From assembly GCA_945281075.1 (NCBI GenBank), contig CALYQE010000058.1, forward strand, positions 1 to 11,138: DNA of 11,138 nucleotides, given 5' to 3'. Shown here piece after piece: positions 1 through 6,164 of the stretch. The notes beneath the pieces are model-generated. The model saw nothing but the letters and a program-made list of their open reading frames with translations. It ran no database searches and had not been told where the DNA came from. The position numbers and the translations under genes were made by a program. This stretch comes from an uncultured Lactobacillus sp. GTDB taxonomy: Bacteria; Bacillota; Bacilli; Lactobacillales; Lactobacillaceae. The stretch's first letter is position 1. Each line of letters opens with the position of its first letter.

Positions 1-2
1 TT

Positions 3-95
3 AACTGGTACCTAGATCAAACTGGCCAAAAATTGGTGCCTGATGAAACTAAGAAAATGGTAGATGCTAGTTCAGGTGCCTCTAAACATGCTTAA
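3..95 (+). CDS. C-terminal end of an unidentified protein with a flavinylation-like tail (partial)
   Basis: Reading from base 3 gives an open frame of 30 codons ending at TAA (93-95). The peptide begins NWYLDQTGQKLVPDE and ends MVDASSGASKHA. The family cannot be identified from this much. The segment DASSGAS fits the Dxx(S/T)GA(S/T) motif on which ApbE attaches FMN covalently, and the same motif (DAVSGAS, DAISGAS) occurs in the three flavoproteins further right. In an ordinary FMN_bind domain the motif is followed by a helix of about 20 residues. Here only three residues follow, so this would be a terminal tag and not a full domain. The chance-resemblance alternative is real. A strong terminator lies 67 bases after the stop, so the gene is a separate transcript from operon A. 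Confidence 0.6.
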   Translation, partial: NWYLDQTGQKLVPDETKKMVDASSGASKHA

Positions 96-162
96 TTAAT
101 AAAAACCACCATAATAAATAATGTATAACATCAAAATTAGATAATTTAATAAAATGTAGTTA

Positions 163-203
163 GGGACTAGCCTCCAATATTCTGTGGGAGCTAGTCCCTT
201 TAT
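163..203 (+). terminator. Rho-independent terminator of the left-edge gene
   Basis: GGGACTAGCCTCC pairs with GGAGCTAGTCCC (one bulged base) around a short loop beginning AATATTCTG, then TTTAT follows. The stem is GC-rich and stands out in an AT-rich region. The T tract is short, so termination efficiency is uncertain. Confidence 0.75.
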
Positions 204-259
204 CATTTAGAAAAATATTCCTGATATTTTCTCTTTATCCTAATCGTATCTACATGAAT

Positions 260-280
260 CTCATGGTTATCATTCATGAG
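260..280. repeat. Small inverted repeat CTCATG-9-CATGAG
   Basis: Six-base arms at 260-265 and 275-280 flank nine bases. It lies in the gene-free stretch between the left terminator and the transporter, upstream of two perfect palindromes. It could be a protein-binding site. Nothing else supports a function. Confidence 0.3.
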
Positions 281-322
281 GCAGATCTAAAATTAAAGTT
301 AACTCATGAAAATTGGCTAATA

Positions 323-352
323 TTGACAGTCACGATTATTTCTCTTTATGAA
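323..352 (+). promoter_or_regulatory. Candidate promoter with consensus -35 TTGACA
   Basis: TTGACA is at 323-328. Candidate -10 boxes are TTTATG (345-350, spacing 16) or TATGAA (347-352, spacing 18), neither close to TATAAT. The -10 region is covered by the palindrome at 345-359, which would fit control by a repressor or activator. If used, the leader of operon A would be nearly 290 bases long. Confidence 0.3.
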
Positions 353-359
353 TCATAAA
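345..359. promoter_or_regulatory. Perfect 15-bp palindrome TTTATGAATCATAAA, possible LTTR box
   Basis: TTTATGA and TCATAAA are exact inverted arms around a single central A. The inner T346-N11-A358 has the LysR-family T-N11-A form. It is centred 36 bases before a second perfect 15-bp palindrome (381-395), a plausible spacing for paired LysR sites. Two LysR genes follow operon A, so one of them is the natural candidate regulator. This is inferred from form and position only. Confidence 0.4.
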
Positions 360-369
360 AAGCTTCTAT

Positions 370-398
370 TTCTATTATAGATATATGTCATATATAAT
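370..398 (+). promoter_or_regulatory. Candidate promoter of operon A with -10 TATAAT
   Basis: An exact TATAAT lies at 393-398. At 17 bases upstream the -35 position reads TTCTAT (370-375), which is poor, as expected for an activator-dependent promoter. The palindrome at 381-395 occupies the spacer and overlaps the -10. Transcription from here would give a leader of roughly 240 bases before the transporter. Confidence 0.35.
381..395. promoter_or_regulatory. Perfect 15-bp palindrome ATATATGTCATATAT, possible LTTR box
   Basis: ATATATG and CATATAT are exact inverted arms around a central T. T382-N11-A394 fits the LysR-family box. It sits in the spacer of the candidate promoter with -10 at 393-398. 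AT-rich DNA produces such dyads by chance more often than mixed DNA, which lowers confidence. Confidence 0.35.
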
Positions 399-399
399 T

Positions 400-454
400 T
401 TTCTGTGGTAATTGTTTTAAAACATTGTAGCAACAGAAAGGATTTAATATGTAA
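400..454 (+). other. Leader hairpin arms and a start-stop mini-ORF
   Basis: TTTCTGT (400-406) can pair with ACAGAAA (433-439), enclosing a perfect palindrome TGTTTTAAAACA (413-424). The right arm overlaps a ribosome-binding-like AGAAAGGA (435-442), which is followed by ATG (449-451) and immediately TAA (452-454). This is either a remnant of a lost gene start or a minimal leader ORF. No conserved leader class is recognised. Confidence 0.2.
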
Positions 455-497
455 ATTTTTAATGTATTAAAGATAATTATTGATGTCATTAATTCAA

Positions 498-560
498 CTA
501 GTAATATTGGTCAGATTCTGCCAAAAAGAGAGCTGCTTTTTCCGTCTCAGCTCTATCAAT
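498..560 (-). pseudogene. Antisense remnant resembling the C-terminal part of a short-chain dehydrogenase
   Basis: On the minus strand this stretch reads through AETEKAALFLAESDQYY to a stop. It resembles the classical short-chain dehydrogenase segment PEEIAKAALFLASDDSSY just before the conserved TG-x-E-(L/F)-x-(V/I)-DGG end. A +1 frame change after QYY gives LVELM, which would match the next block (VTGVELMVDGG). Upstream the frame is closed by stops. The fragment is short, so the match is suggestive and not certain. If real, a dehydrogenase gene once occupied this leader and has decayed. Confidence 0.35.
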
Positions 561-646
561 TCAAAGACTTCAATTTTGCAACAAATTACAAAATTTAGAC
601 ACTTGAATAGTGATTTCAGAAAACTAATGATTGTAAAGGTGAAAAA

Positions 647-2062
647 ATGTTAGATAAATTTCAATGGAAGAAATGGATTTTGCCACTAGGAGCTGGTATT
701 ATTTTGTGGCTTTTAACCCCAGTTAGGCCAACAGAAATTAATGTCCAGGCTTGGCAACTGTTTGCAATTTTTATTGCAACAATTATTGCTTGTGTGACCA
801 AGCCATTGCCAATGATGGCAACGACAATTATTGCGGTAGTCATCGCCACGCTTACCGGCATTCTCAAAATGAACGAAGTAACCGCAGGCTTTGGTAATCC
901 TACACCGTGGATGGTCGTAATGTGCATGTTTCTGGCTACTGGTCTTATTAAATCAGGGCTAGGAAAAAGAATTGCCTATCTTTTTGTAAAAGCTTTTGGA
1001 AAAAGGACCTTGGGTTTGGCCTATGCTCTATCCTTGGTTGAAACAATTTTGGCAATTGGCATGCCAAGCGATAACGCCCGTGTTAACGGTATTATGTATC
1101 CAATAATTGATAACCTCTCAAAAGAAATGGGTTCAGATCCTAAAAAAGGAACTGAACGTGATATAGGATCTTATTTAGTTTTTAATGAATATGAAATTAA
1201 TATCGTAACTTCAACGATATTTCTGACTGGTCTTCCTGGCAACTTAGTTGCCCTCGGAATTGCAAAAACTCAAAATATTTCCTTTTCTTGGATGCAATGG
1301 TTTCTTGCCGCAATCGTTCCTGGCATAATTTCATTACTTGTTGTTCCATTCGTTTTGTACAAAATCTATCCGCCTAAAATCAAGAAAACGCCTAATGCTC
1401 ATGCTTGGGCAGACGGAAGGCTAAAAGAATTAGGCAAGATGACCCCGGCGGAAAAGATTATGAGCTTTGACTTTCTTCTTGGCATTACTCTGTGGTTAGT
1501 TGGACCTACAATTGGTATTGATGCAACACAAGTTAGTTTCATTGCCGTTGCTGTTTTGTTAATTTTCGGGGTTATCAACGTTAAAGATCTTCTCAACCAA
1601 AGCTTTGCTTGGAACCTTTTGACATGGTTATCCATCATCATGTTGATGTCGCAAAAATTGATGGCGCTAGGATTTTTCCCATGGTTCTCAAAAACTTTGG
1701 GGAATACGCTTCATGGAATGAACTGGATCTTGGTTTTAGTGATTTTATACCTGGCTTATTTCTACCTGCACTATCTGTTTCCTAGCGTATTAACACAAAT
1801 TTCTGCACTTTATGCTGGTTTCTTATCAATTGCCGTCGGTGCAGGGGTACCGCCAGTACTTGCTGCAATAATGCTAGGCTTTGACGGATCATTATATTTG
1901 TCAACTTCAAGCTATTCTGCAGGCCCTGCTGCTATGCTTTCCTCTACTGGCTATGTTTCAAACAAAGATTGGTGGACCCTAAGTGCGATTATCGGGGTTG
2001 TACTCAACGTCATTTGGCTGGGCGGTGGCCTACTTTGGACTAAAGTAATCGGTATGTGGTAA
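647..2062 (+). CDS. DASS-family organic-anion transporter (CitT / 2-oxoglutarate-malate translocator type)
   Basis: This 471-residue polytopic membrane protein has about a dozen hydrophobic segments and a charged loop near 241-275, the size and shape of the divalent-anion:sodium symporter (DASS, SLC13-like) family. Family blocks visible are TKPLPM (51-56), the first re-entrant-loop region GMPSDNARVNGIMYP (138-152), LTWLSIIMLM (325-334), YLHYLFPS (373-380), and the end block AGPAAMLSSTGYVSNKDWW (425-443). Bacterial relatives exchange or co-transport citrate, tartrate, succinate, malate or 2-oxoglutarate. Oddly, the usual first substrate/sodium motif PSNTAR reads PSDNAR (140-145), so the ion or substrate preference may differ. 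AAAGGTG precedes the ATG by five bases. The reductase gene starts 48 bases after the stop with no terminator between, so the two are probably co-transcribed and the carrier likely supplies the reductase's substrate. Family assignment is firm. The substrate is unknown. Confidence 0.88.
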   Translation: MLDKFQWKKWILPLGAGIILWLLTPVRPTEINVQAWQLFAIFIATIIACVTKPLPMMATTIIAVVIATLTGILKMNEVTAGFGNPTPWMVVMCMFLATGLIKSGLGKRIAYLFVKAFGKRTLGLAYALSLVETILAIGMPSDNARVNGIMYPIIDNLSKEMGSDPKKGTERDIGSYLVFNEYEINIVTSTIFLTGLPGNLVALGIAKTQNISFSWMQWFLAAIVPGIISLLVVPFVLYKIYPPKIKKTPNAHAWADGRLKELGKMTPAEKIMSFDFLLGITLWLVGPTIGIDATQVSFIAVAVLLIFGVINVKDLLNQSFAWNLLTWLSIIMLMSQKLMALGFFPWFSKTLGNTLHGMNWILVLVILYLAYFYLHYLFPSVLTQISALYAGFLSIAVGAGVPPVLAAIMLGFDGSLYLSTSSYSAGPAAMLSSTGYVSNKDWWTLSAIIGVVLNVIWLGGGLLWTKVIGMW

Positions 2063-2110
2063 GCAAGAGCAAAAATTATTAAGTAAAAAATATTTAAAGG
2101 AGATACAAAC

Positions 2111-3943
2111 ATGGCAAAAGAACATAAATTTCAATGGGATGCTGTTTATGATGTAGTTGTTGTTGGTTTTGGCGGTGCTGGAGCAACCGCTGCACGGTTT
2201 GCTGCAGATAAAGGAGCAAAGGTACTCCTAGTTGACAGTGCCCCAGAAGGACATGAGGGTGGCAATACCCGCTATGCTGGTCAATTAGTTGGGGCAGGAA
2301 CCGATTATGATGCATTAAAAAAGTATCATGAAAGTTTAGCTGCTCCACTTAAGCCCGATAAAGAGCCTTTTGAGAATCTAATTAGAGGCATGGCAAATAT
2401 GGGAGAATATTTTGAAAAGTATTTGGGTGTAAAAGCAGTAAGTAGAAAAGAGCTTATTGCTAAAAAGCCTTCCACCCTTCATGTAACTGAATACCCTGAA
2501 TTGCCTGGTGCCGATTCCTATGACCATTATCTAGTTCATGAAGGAACCGGTGACTCTGCACTATGGAAACTATTACGCCAAAAAGTTTTAGATCGGTTGG
2601 ATAAAATTGATGTGTGGTACAGTAGTCCAGCTAAGCACCTCATTCAGGATGGTTTCTCTAAAGTTGTACTAGGTGTCCAGATTGAACGTGATCAAGTTTT
2701 ACGCAACATTAAAGCCAACAGTGGCATTGTTTTATCAACTGGTGGCTTTGAAAATAATAAAGAAATGATTCAAATTTTCCTTCAATCACCTTATTTATCC
2801 CCTATTGGCTCACTTTACAATAAGGGTGATGGTATCAAATTACTTGAAGAAGTTAACGCACAATTATGGAATATGCGTTCATTTGAATCTCTTGGTCAAT
2901 TCCATGGTCTATCACTTCGGCAAAAAGAAGGCGTTCGCTCTACTTACACTAACAGAGGATATGCTTTCTGGTCAGAAATTTATAAAGGCAGCTCAATTGT
3001 TGTCGGTGATGATGGTACACGCTACTTTGACGAATCCCAAAGAAACCGTCATGGACATATTTATAATCACGGTGACTGGGTCGTTCCACTAAATCAAAAC
3101 CATCCTTACATGATTTTTGATCAAAGAAAATATGACGAACTAGCTAATGAACCTGAAGGCGACTGGAAAGTCCCACATTACCTGGATCATGCAATTAAAT
3201 GCAATACCATTGTGGACTTGGCAAAAACTATTAATAAAAAGCCTGAAATTCTCACAAATACTATTGAAGAATTCAATTTCATGGCTCAGCAAGGCAAAGA
3301 TTATGCATATCACCGTGATCCGCAAACGCTACGTAAATTTAGTAAAAAAGGCCCTTACTATGCCATTGCTTTACGTCAAAACATACTTAATACTCAAGGT
3401 GGTGGTCGACGTGATGGTCATGCTCAAGTTCTTGACCCAAGCAATGAACCGATTCCGCACTTATATGAAGCAGGTGAGTTGGGTTCCCCATTTGTCAATA
3501 AATACACAGGTGGTGGAAATATCGCAGATTGCCTGATTTCTGGCAAAATTGCTGGTGAAAATGCTGCAGCTGATAAGAATGATTTACCTGAAAGCTTTGA
3601 AAATATATTTACTGCCGGCATTAACAGCAACTTCAATCCTACAAGTGATGAAGCTGAATGCCACTATGAAACTGGTAAAAATCAGTACCTGGGCTTCAGC
3701 AGCAAAGGTATGGGCGACGGCGTTGTTGTTCGCACTACCATAGATGAACAAGGCAAAATTAAAAAAGTTGAGATTCTAAAGCAGTCTGAAAGTGATGACT
3801 ATGGTCAAAAAGCGGTTAAAGAGCTACCAGAAAAGATAGTTGAACAAAATAGTTATGAAGTAGATGCCGTATCTGGTGCATCACAAACAAGTCGAGCTAT
3901 CAAAGAAGCTGTTAAGGATTCACTAGATAAAGCTAAGAGGTAA
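2111..3943 (+). CDS. Cytoplasmic FAD-dependent reductase with C-terminal FMN_bind domain (fumarate-reductase superfamily)
   Basis: The 610 residues begin with a FAD Rossmann fold: DVVVVGFGGAG (14-24, GxGxxG at G19-G24), an acidic residue after strand two (VDSAPEG, 41-47), EGGNTRYAGQ (49-58) and the late FAD block IVLSTGGFEN (206-215) of FAD_binding_2. The C-terminal FAD contact is LYEAGELGSP (451-460) with GKIAGENAA (478-486). A FMN_bind domain follows (about 523-607) with the flavinylation motif D585-A-V-S-G-A-S591. No signal peptide or membrane segment is seen, so it should act in the cytoplasm. Related FAD/FMN enzymes reduce fumarate, urocanate, acrylate or hydroxycinnamates. Here the fumarate-reductase HTMGG site reads LNTQGG (426-430), HGxNRLGG reads FVNKYTGGGN (461-470), and the proton-donor Arg position reads YKGSS (291-295). 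Fumarate is therefore unlikely. AAAGGAG precedes the ATG. It is paralogous to the last gene of operon B and is probably fed by the transporter upstream. Confidence 0.85.
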   Translation: MAKEHKFQWDAVYDVVVVGFGGAGATAARFAADKGAKVLLVDSAPEGHEGGNTRYAGQLVGAGTDYDALKKYHESLAAPLKPDKEPFENLIRGMANMGEYFEKYLGVKAVSRKELIAKKPSTLHVTEYPELPGADSYDHYLVHEGTGDSALWKLLRQKVLDRLDKIDVWYSSPAKHLIQDGFSKVVLGVQIERDQVLRNIKANSGIVLSTGGFENNKEMIQIFLQSPYLSPIGSLYNKGDGIKLLEEVNAQLWNMRSFESLGQFHGLSLRQKEGVRSTYTNRGYAFWSEIYKGSSIVVGDDGTRYFDESQRNRHGHIYNHGDWVVPLNQNHPYMIFDQRKYDELANEPEGDWKVPHYLDHAIKCNTIVDLAKTINKKPEILTNTIEEFNFMAQQGKDYAYHRDPQTLRKFSKKGPYYAIALRQNILNTQGGGRRDGHAQVLDPSNEPIPHLYEAGELGSPFVNKYTGGGNIADCLISGKIAGENAAADKNDLPESFENIFTAGINSNFNPTSDEAECHYETGKNQYLGFSSKGMGDGVVVRTTIDEQGKIKKVEILKQSESDDYGQKAVKELPEKIVEQNSYEVDAVSGASQTSRAIKEAVKDSLDKAKR

Positions 3944-3971
3944 TATATTTATTTTTTATCCAGATAAAATT

Positions 3972-4004
3972 AACCCTTCAGATTACCCAACCTGAAGGGT
4001 TTTT
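3972..4004. terminator. Intrinsic terminator of operon A, possibly bidirectional
   Basis: AACCCTTCAG (3972-3981) pairs exactly with CTGAAGGGTT (3992-4001) around a ten-base loop, followed by TTTT. The hairpin lies 28 bases after the reductase stop. The LysR gene coming from the right ends about 80 bases away. On that strand the hairpin is followed by AATTTTATC, a weaker tail, so it may also stop that transcript. Confidence 0.85.
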
Positions 4005-4083
4005 ATGCAAGGCTTACTCATGACGTATTCAGACAAGGGGTTTATTCCTGCCTGATAAAAAGCATTTTTTCGTATTACAAAAT

Positions 4084-4992
4084 TTAATAATTTAATATGG
4101 TTTCATTTTTTTGTAAATCCTTCTGAATAGACTTAATGAATTTTTTAACCACTTGTCTGTTGTTTCCCTTTTTAATAACTGCACCATAGGTTACTCCCAA
4201 GTCTGCTTTCAAGGGAATGTGTACTACTTCTTCACTTTGTTTTTTATAAACGAAATCCAACCCCATTGTGATCCCCTGTAAAGCACCTGCCAGAATAGAG
4301 GCACTCATTCTGTTATTAGTATAAGTGACATGCATATTTGTATTTGCATTAATTAACTTGCTTTGTAAATCAATCATCTCAACTCCCGTCCAGTTGTTAT
4401 CAACAAATATCATATTTTGCTCTGAAAAATCATTAAGTGCTAATTCCTGTTTGCCAGCTAACGGATTATTGTTAGGCACGATAGCAAAGAATTTGCCTTC
4501 AGTTAACGGATAGAATTTCGTATGTTTAAGATCCTTGGCATCTCCCTTACTGGTTAAAAATACATCAATATTTTCGCTTTCCAAGTATTGTTTTAACTTA
4601 TTATGATCTAAAATTGTTACATTAAACCTTACTTTAGGGTATGTTAAATTGAATTTTCTTATCCATCTAGGTAAAACCTCTATATTATACGGAGTTACCA
4701 TACAGCCAATATTAATAACGCTTGCTTTTTCTTTTTCATCATCCTGAATGCTCTGCAATGCCACATAATATTTATTAATTAATGGTTTAATCTGATTATA
4801 AAAAATCATTCCCTTTTTGGTTGGGACTACATTTCTTTTATTACGAATAAATAGTTGCTGGCCTATTTCATCTTCGATCGCCTTAATTATATAGCTAACA
4901 CTTGGCTGAGTGAGGTTTAAAGCATGTGCTGTTCGGGTAAAATTCTGTGTTTCAACTACATTTACAAAAATTCTTAGTTTACTAATATCCAT
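4084..4992 (-). CDS. LysR-type transcriptional regulator (first of two)
   Basis: This 302-residue protein has the LysR winged helix-turn-helix at residues 6-62 (LRIFVNVVETQNFTRTA, LNLTQPSVSYIIKAIE, LFIRNKRNVVPTKKG), then a periplasmic-binding-protein-like effector domain from about residue 90 (INIGCMVTPYNIEVLPRW) to about 290. LysR proteins bind T-N11-A dyads and respond to a small-molecule effector, often a substrate or product of the pathway they control. It converges on operon A and is a paralog of the regulator immediately upstream. AAAGGAC lies nine bases before the ATG on this strand. Its own promoter region (4993-5140) contains TATAAT flanked by a 9-bp inverted repeat. By elimination I infer that it may control operon A through the palindromes at 345-395. 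The effector is unknown, presumably an organic acid. Confidence 0.9.
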   Translation of the reverse strand: MDISKLRIFVNVVETQNFTRTAHALNLTQPSVSYIIKAIEDEIGQQLFIRNKRNVVPTKKGMIFYNQIKPLINKYYVALQSIQDDEKEKASVINIGCMVTPYNIEVLPRWIRKFNLTYPKVRFNVTILDHNKLKQYLESENIDVFLTSKGDAKDLKHTKFYPLTEGKFFAIVPNNNPLAGKQELALNDFSEQNMIFVDNNWTGVEMIDLQSKLINANTNMHVTYTNNRMSASILAGALQGITMGLDFVYKKQSEEVVHIPLKADLGVTYGAVIKKGNNRQVVKKFIKSIQKDLQKNETILNY

Positions 4993-5003
4993 AACCTTTG
5001 TCC

Positions 5004-5052
5004 TTTATCAAAAATGCATTTATTTTTATTATAGACAAAAAACTTTGATAAA
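5004..5052. promoter_or_regulatory. Inverted repeat TTTATCAAA...TTTGATAAA flanking a minus-strand TATAAT
   Basis: Exact nine-base arms lie at 5004-5012 and 5044-5052, with arm starts 40 bases apart. Between them, on the minus strand, TATAAT occupies 5033-5028. No good -35 is visible 17 bases upstream (AATATT). The left arm abuts the ribosome binding site of the LysR gene at 4084-4992. Arms on both sides of a -10 suggest an operator, most simply for autoregulation by a LysR protein. Confidence 0.4.
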
Positions 5053-5140
5053 TATTAATCCTAAAAGTGAAATCTTGGCAGTTTTCATGAGATATAATGT
5101 TTTATGCCAAACATCTATTTGTATAAGGTTACAGACACAC

Positions 5141-6040
5141 TTAAAAACTTTTGCTAATTTTTTTAAAACTACTATGAATTAGTTCAATAAACTTATTCAG
5201 AGCTTCGCTATTACCCTCTTTCATATATGCAATGCCATAATATATAGTTTTCGAATAATTCAAACTTACCGCATGCACAAAGTGCAATCTGTCATTGTAT
5301 ATATGCTTAGGTAAGAAGCAAATTCCCAACCCTGATTGAACCATAATCATTGCCGACTGGATATTATTTGCCCTTATAAATCTTGATCCTTTGCAAACCT
5401 TAATAGCTTCATTTTGTAATTTGATTAGCTCAGGACCACTGTTGCTATCATCCATTAAGATTAAAGGATAGCCATCCAATTTTGCCAGTTTGATATTTCT
5501 CCCTTCAATATCAAAGTCACTAGGAATTAATGCCTTAAAATTGCCCCGGCCAATTGGTGTGAAATCAATATTATTATCATCAGCTATATCATCCTTAGTA
5601 GTAAATATTAGATCAATGTTGCCATCTTTTAAACCTCTATGAAGTTCATTATGCTGAACGTTTTGAATATAGACATGAATTTTCTTATTTTTTTCTTTAA
5701 ATTCATGAATTAATTCTGGAATACGCTTTATTTCATATGGCGTTCCCGTATACCCGATTCTGAGACTATCAAAGTGTTGCTGATATGAATTTCTGACTTG
5801 AGTAACTGCATTATCATAAGCAATCAAAATCGTACTTACTTGTTCAGCGAATAGCCGACCATCCGTAGTAAATTTAACTTGTTTATTATTTCTTATTATC
5901 AACTTTACCTTTAGTTCTCTTTCTAAAGAGTCAATTATCTTAGAAACTGCTGGCTGCGTTATACCTATTAATTTAGCTGTCTTCGTAAAATTAAGTGTCT
6001 TGGATAAATCAACAAAAACTCGTAAATGTTCAATTTTCAT
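5141..6040 (-). CDS. LysR-type transcriptional regulator (second of two), divergent from operon B
   Basis: This 299-residue LysR protein has its helix-turn-helix at residues 6-62 (LRVFVDLSKTLNFTKTA, IGITQPAVSKIIDSLE, LIIRNNKQVKFTTDG) and an effector domain from about residue 92 (LRIGYTGTPYEIKRIPELI). It resembles the neighbouring regulator along its whole length, including the TPYxI.R.P segment at the start of the effector domain, so the pair probably arose by duplication. AAAGGATG precedes the ATG by about eight bases. It is transcribed away from the short-chain dehydrogenase across a 124-base gap, the classic arrangement of a LysR regulator and its target operon, so control of operon B is the best guess. 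Whether it reads through into the second regulator is unclear, as 148 bases separate them. Confidence 0.9.
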   Translation of the reverse strand: MKIEHLRVFVDLSKTLNFTKTAKLIGITQPAVSKIIDSLERELKVKLIIRNNKQVKFTTDGRLFAEQVSTILIAYDNAVTQVRNSYQQHFDSLRIGYTGTPYEIKRIPELIHEFKEKNKKIHVYIQNVQHNELHRGLKDGNIDLIFTTKDDIADDNNIDFTPIGRGNFKALIPSDFDIEGRNIKLAKLDGYPLILMDDSNSGPELIKLQNEAIKVCKGSRFIRANNIQSAMIMVQSGLGICFLPKHIYNDRLHFVHAVSLNYSKTIYYGIAYMKEGNSEALNKFIELIHSSFKKISKSF

Positions 6041-6066
6041 AAGTTATCATCCTTTTATTCCATTTC

Positions 6067-6081
6067 GTTATTTATTATAAC
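6067..6081. promoter_or_regulatory. LTTR-type dyad GTTAT-TTATT-ATAAC in the divergent region
   Basis: Five-base inverted arms GTTAT (6067-6071) and ATAAC (6077-6081) flank five bases, and T6068-N11-A6080 matches the LysR box. It lies 26 bases before the start codon of the divergent LysR gene and upstream of the operon B promoter, the position expected for a LysR recognition site that also allows autorepression. Confidence 0.5.
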
Positions 6082-6091
6082 TTTGTGTTCT

Positions 6092-6120
6092 TTTACTTTA
6101 AGCGCTTTCTTTAATAATAT
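6092..6120 (+). promoter_or_regulatory. Candidate promoter of operon B
   Basis: TTTACT (6092-6097) and TAATAT (6115-6120) are 17 bases apart, ending 44 bases before the dehydrogenase start codon. Both boxes deviate from consensus, as activator-dependent promoters often do. A cre-like sequence occupies part of the spacer. An alternative -10-like TATACAAT lies around 6134-6141. Confidence 0.4.
6097..6110. promoter_or_regulatory. cre-like site for catabolite control (CcpA)
   Basis: TTTAAGCGCTTTCT matches the consensus TGWNANCGNTNWCA except at positions 2 and 14, with the central AAGCGCTT palindrome intact. It lies inside the candidate promoter of operon B, where bound CcpA would block transcription in the presence of a preferred sugar. 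That fits an accessory electron-sink operon. Confidence 0.5.
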
Positions 6121-6164
6121 ATAGCATATAAACCATATACAATCAATAACTGGAGGTTATTATA

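Larger units (their letters stand above)
96..646. other. Gene-free stretch before operon A
   Basis: No intact gene is visible in these 551 bases on either strand. Contents from left to right: a terminator (163-203), a small inverted repeat (260-280), two promoter-like segments with palindromes (323-398), leader hairpin arms with a start-stop mini-ORF (400-454), a likely dehydrogenase remnant on the minus strand (498-560), a small dyad CACT-TGAAT-AGTG (600-612), and the ribosome binding site AAAGGTG (635-641) five bases before the transporter ATG. A second weak promoter-like pair, TTGAAT (603-608) and TAATGA (625-630), lies too close to the start to be convincing. Confidence 0.6.

Noticed and set aside
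529..554. AGAGCTG...CAGCTCT inverted repeat as a terminator or riboswitch stem
   Set aside because: The seven-base stem has no T tail and falls inside the likely dehydrogenase remnant, so it is probably incidental coding sequence.
3147..3536. Open frame of 129 codons on the plus strand
   Set aside because: It lies wholly within the first reductase gene in another frame, has no family features and is a coding shadow.
2111..3943. Annotation as fumarate reductase (frdA)
   Set aside because: The fold and FMN_bind domain fit the superfamily, but the His and Arg signatures of fumarate reduction are replaced, so a fumarate-specific name and symbol are not supported.
5093..5098. TATAAT on the plus strand as a promoter
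   Set aside because: The only -35-like TTGGCA is 12 bases upstream, too close, and transcription would run antisense into a LysR gene with no plus-strand gene to serve.
4910..5182. Open frame of 90 codons on the plus strand across the LysR promoter
   Set aside because: It overlaps the helix-turn-helix coding region and the regulatory gap in antisense, and its composition is that of translated AT-rich DNA.
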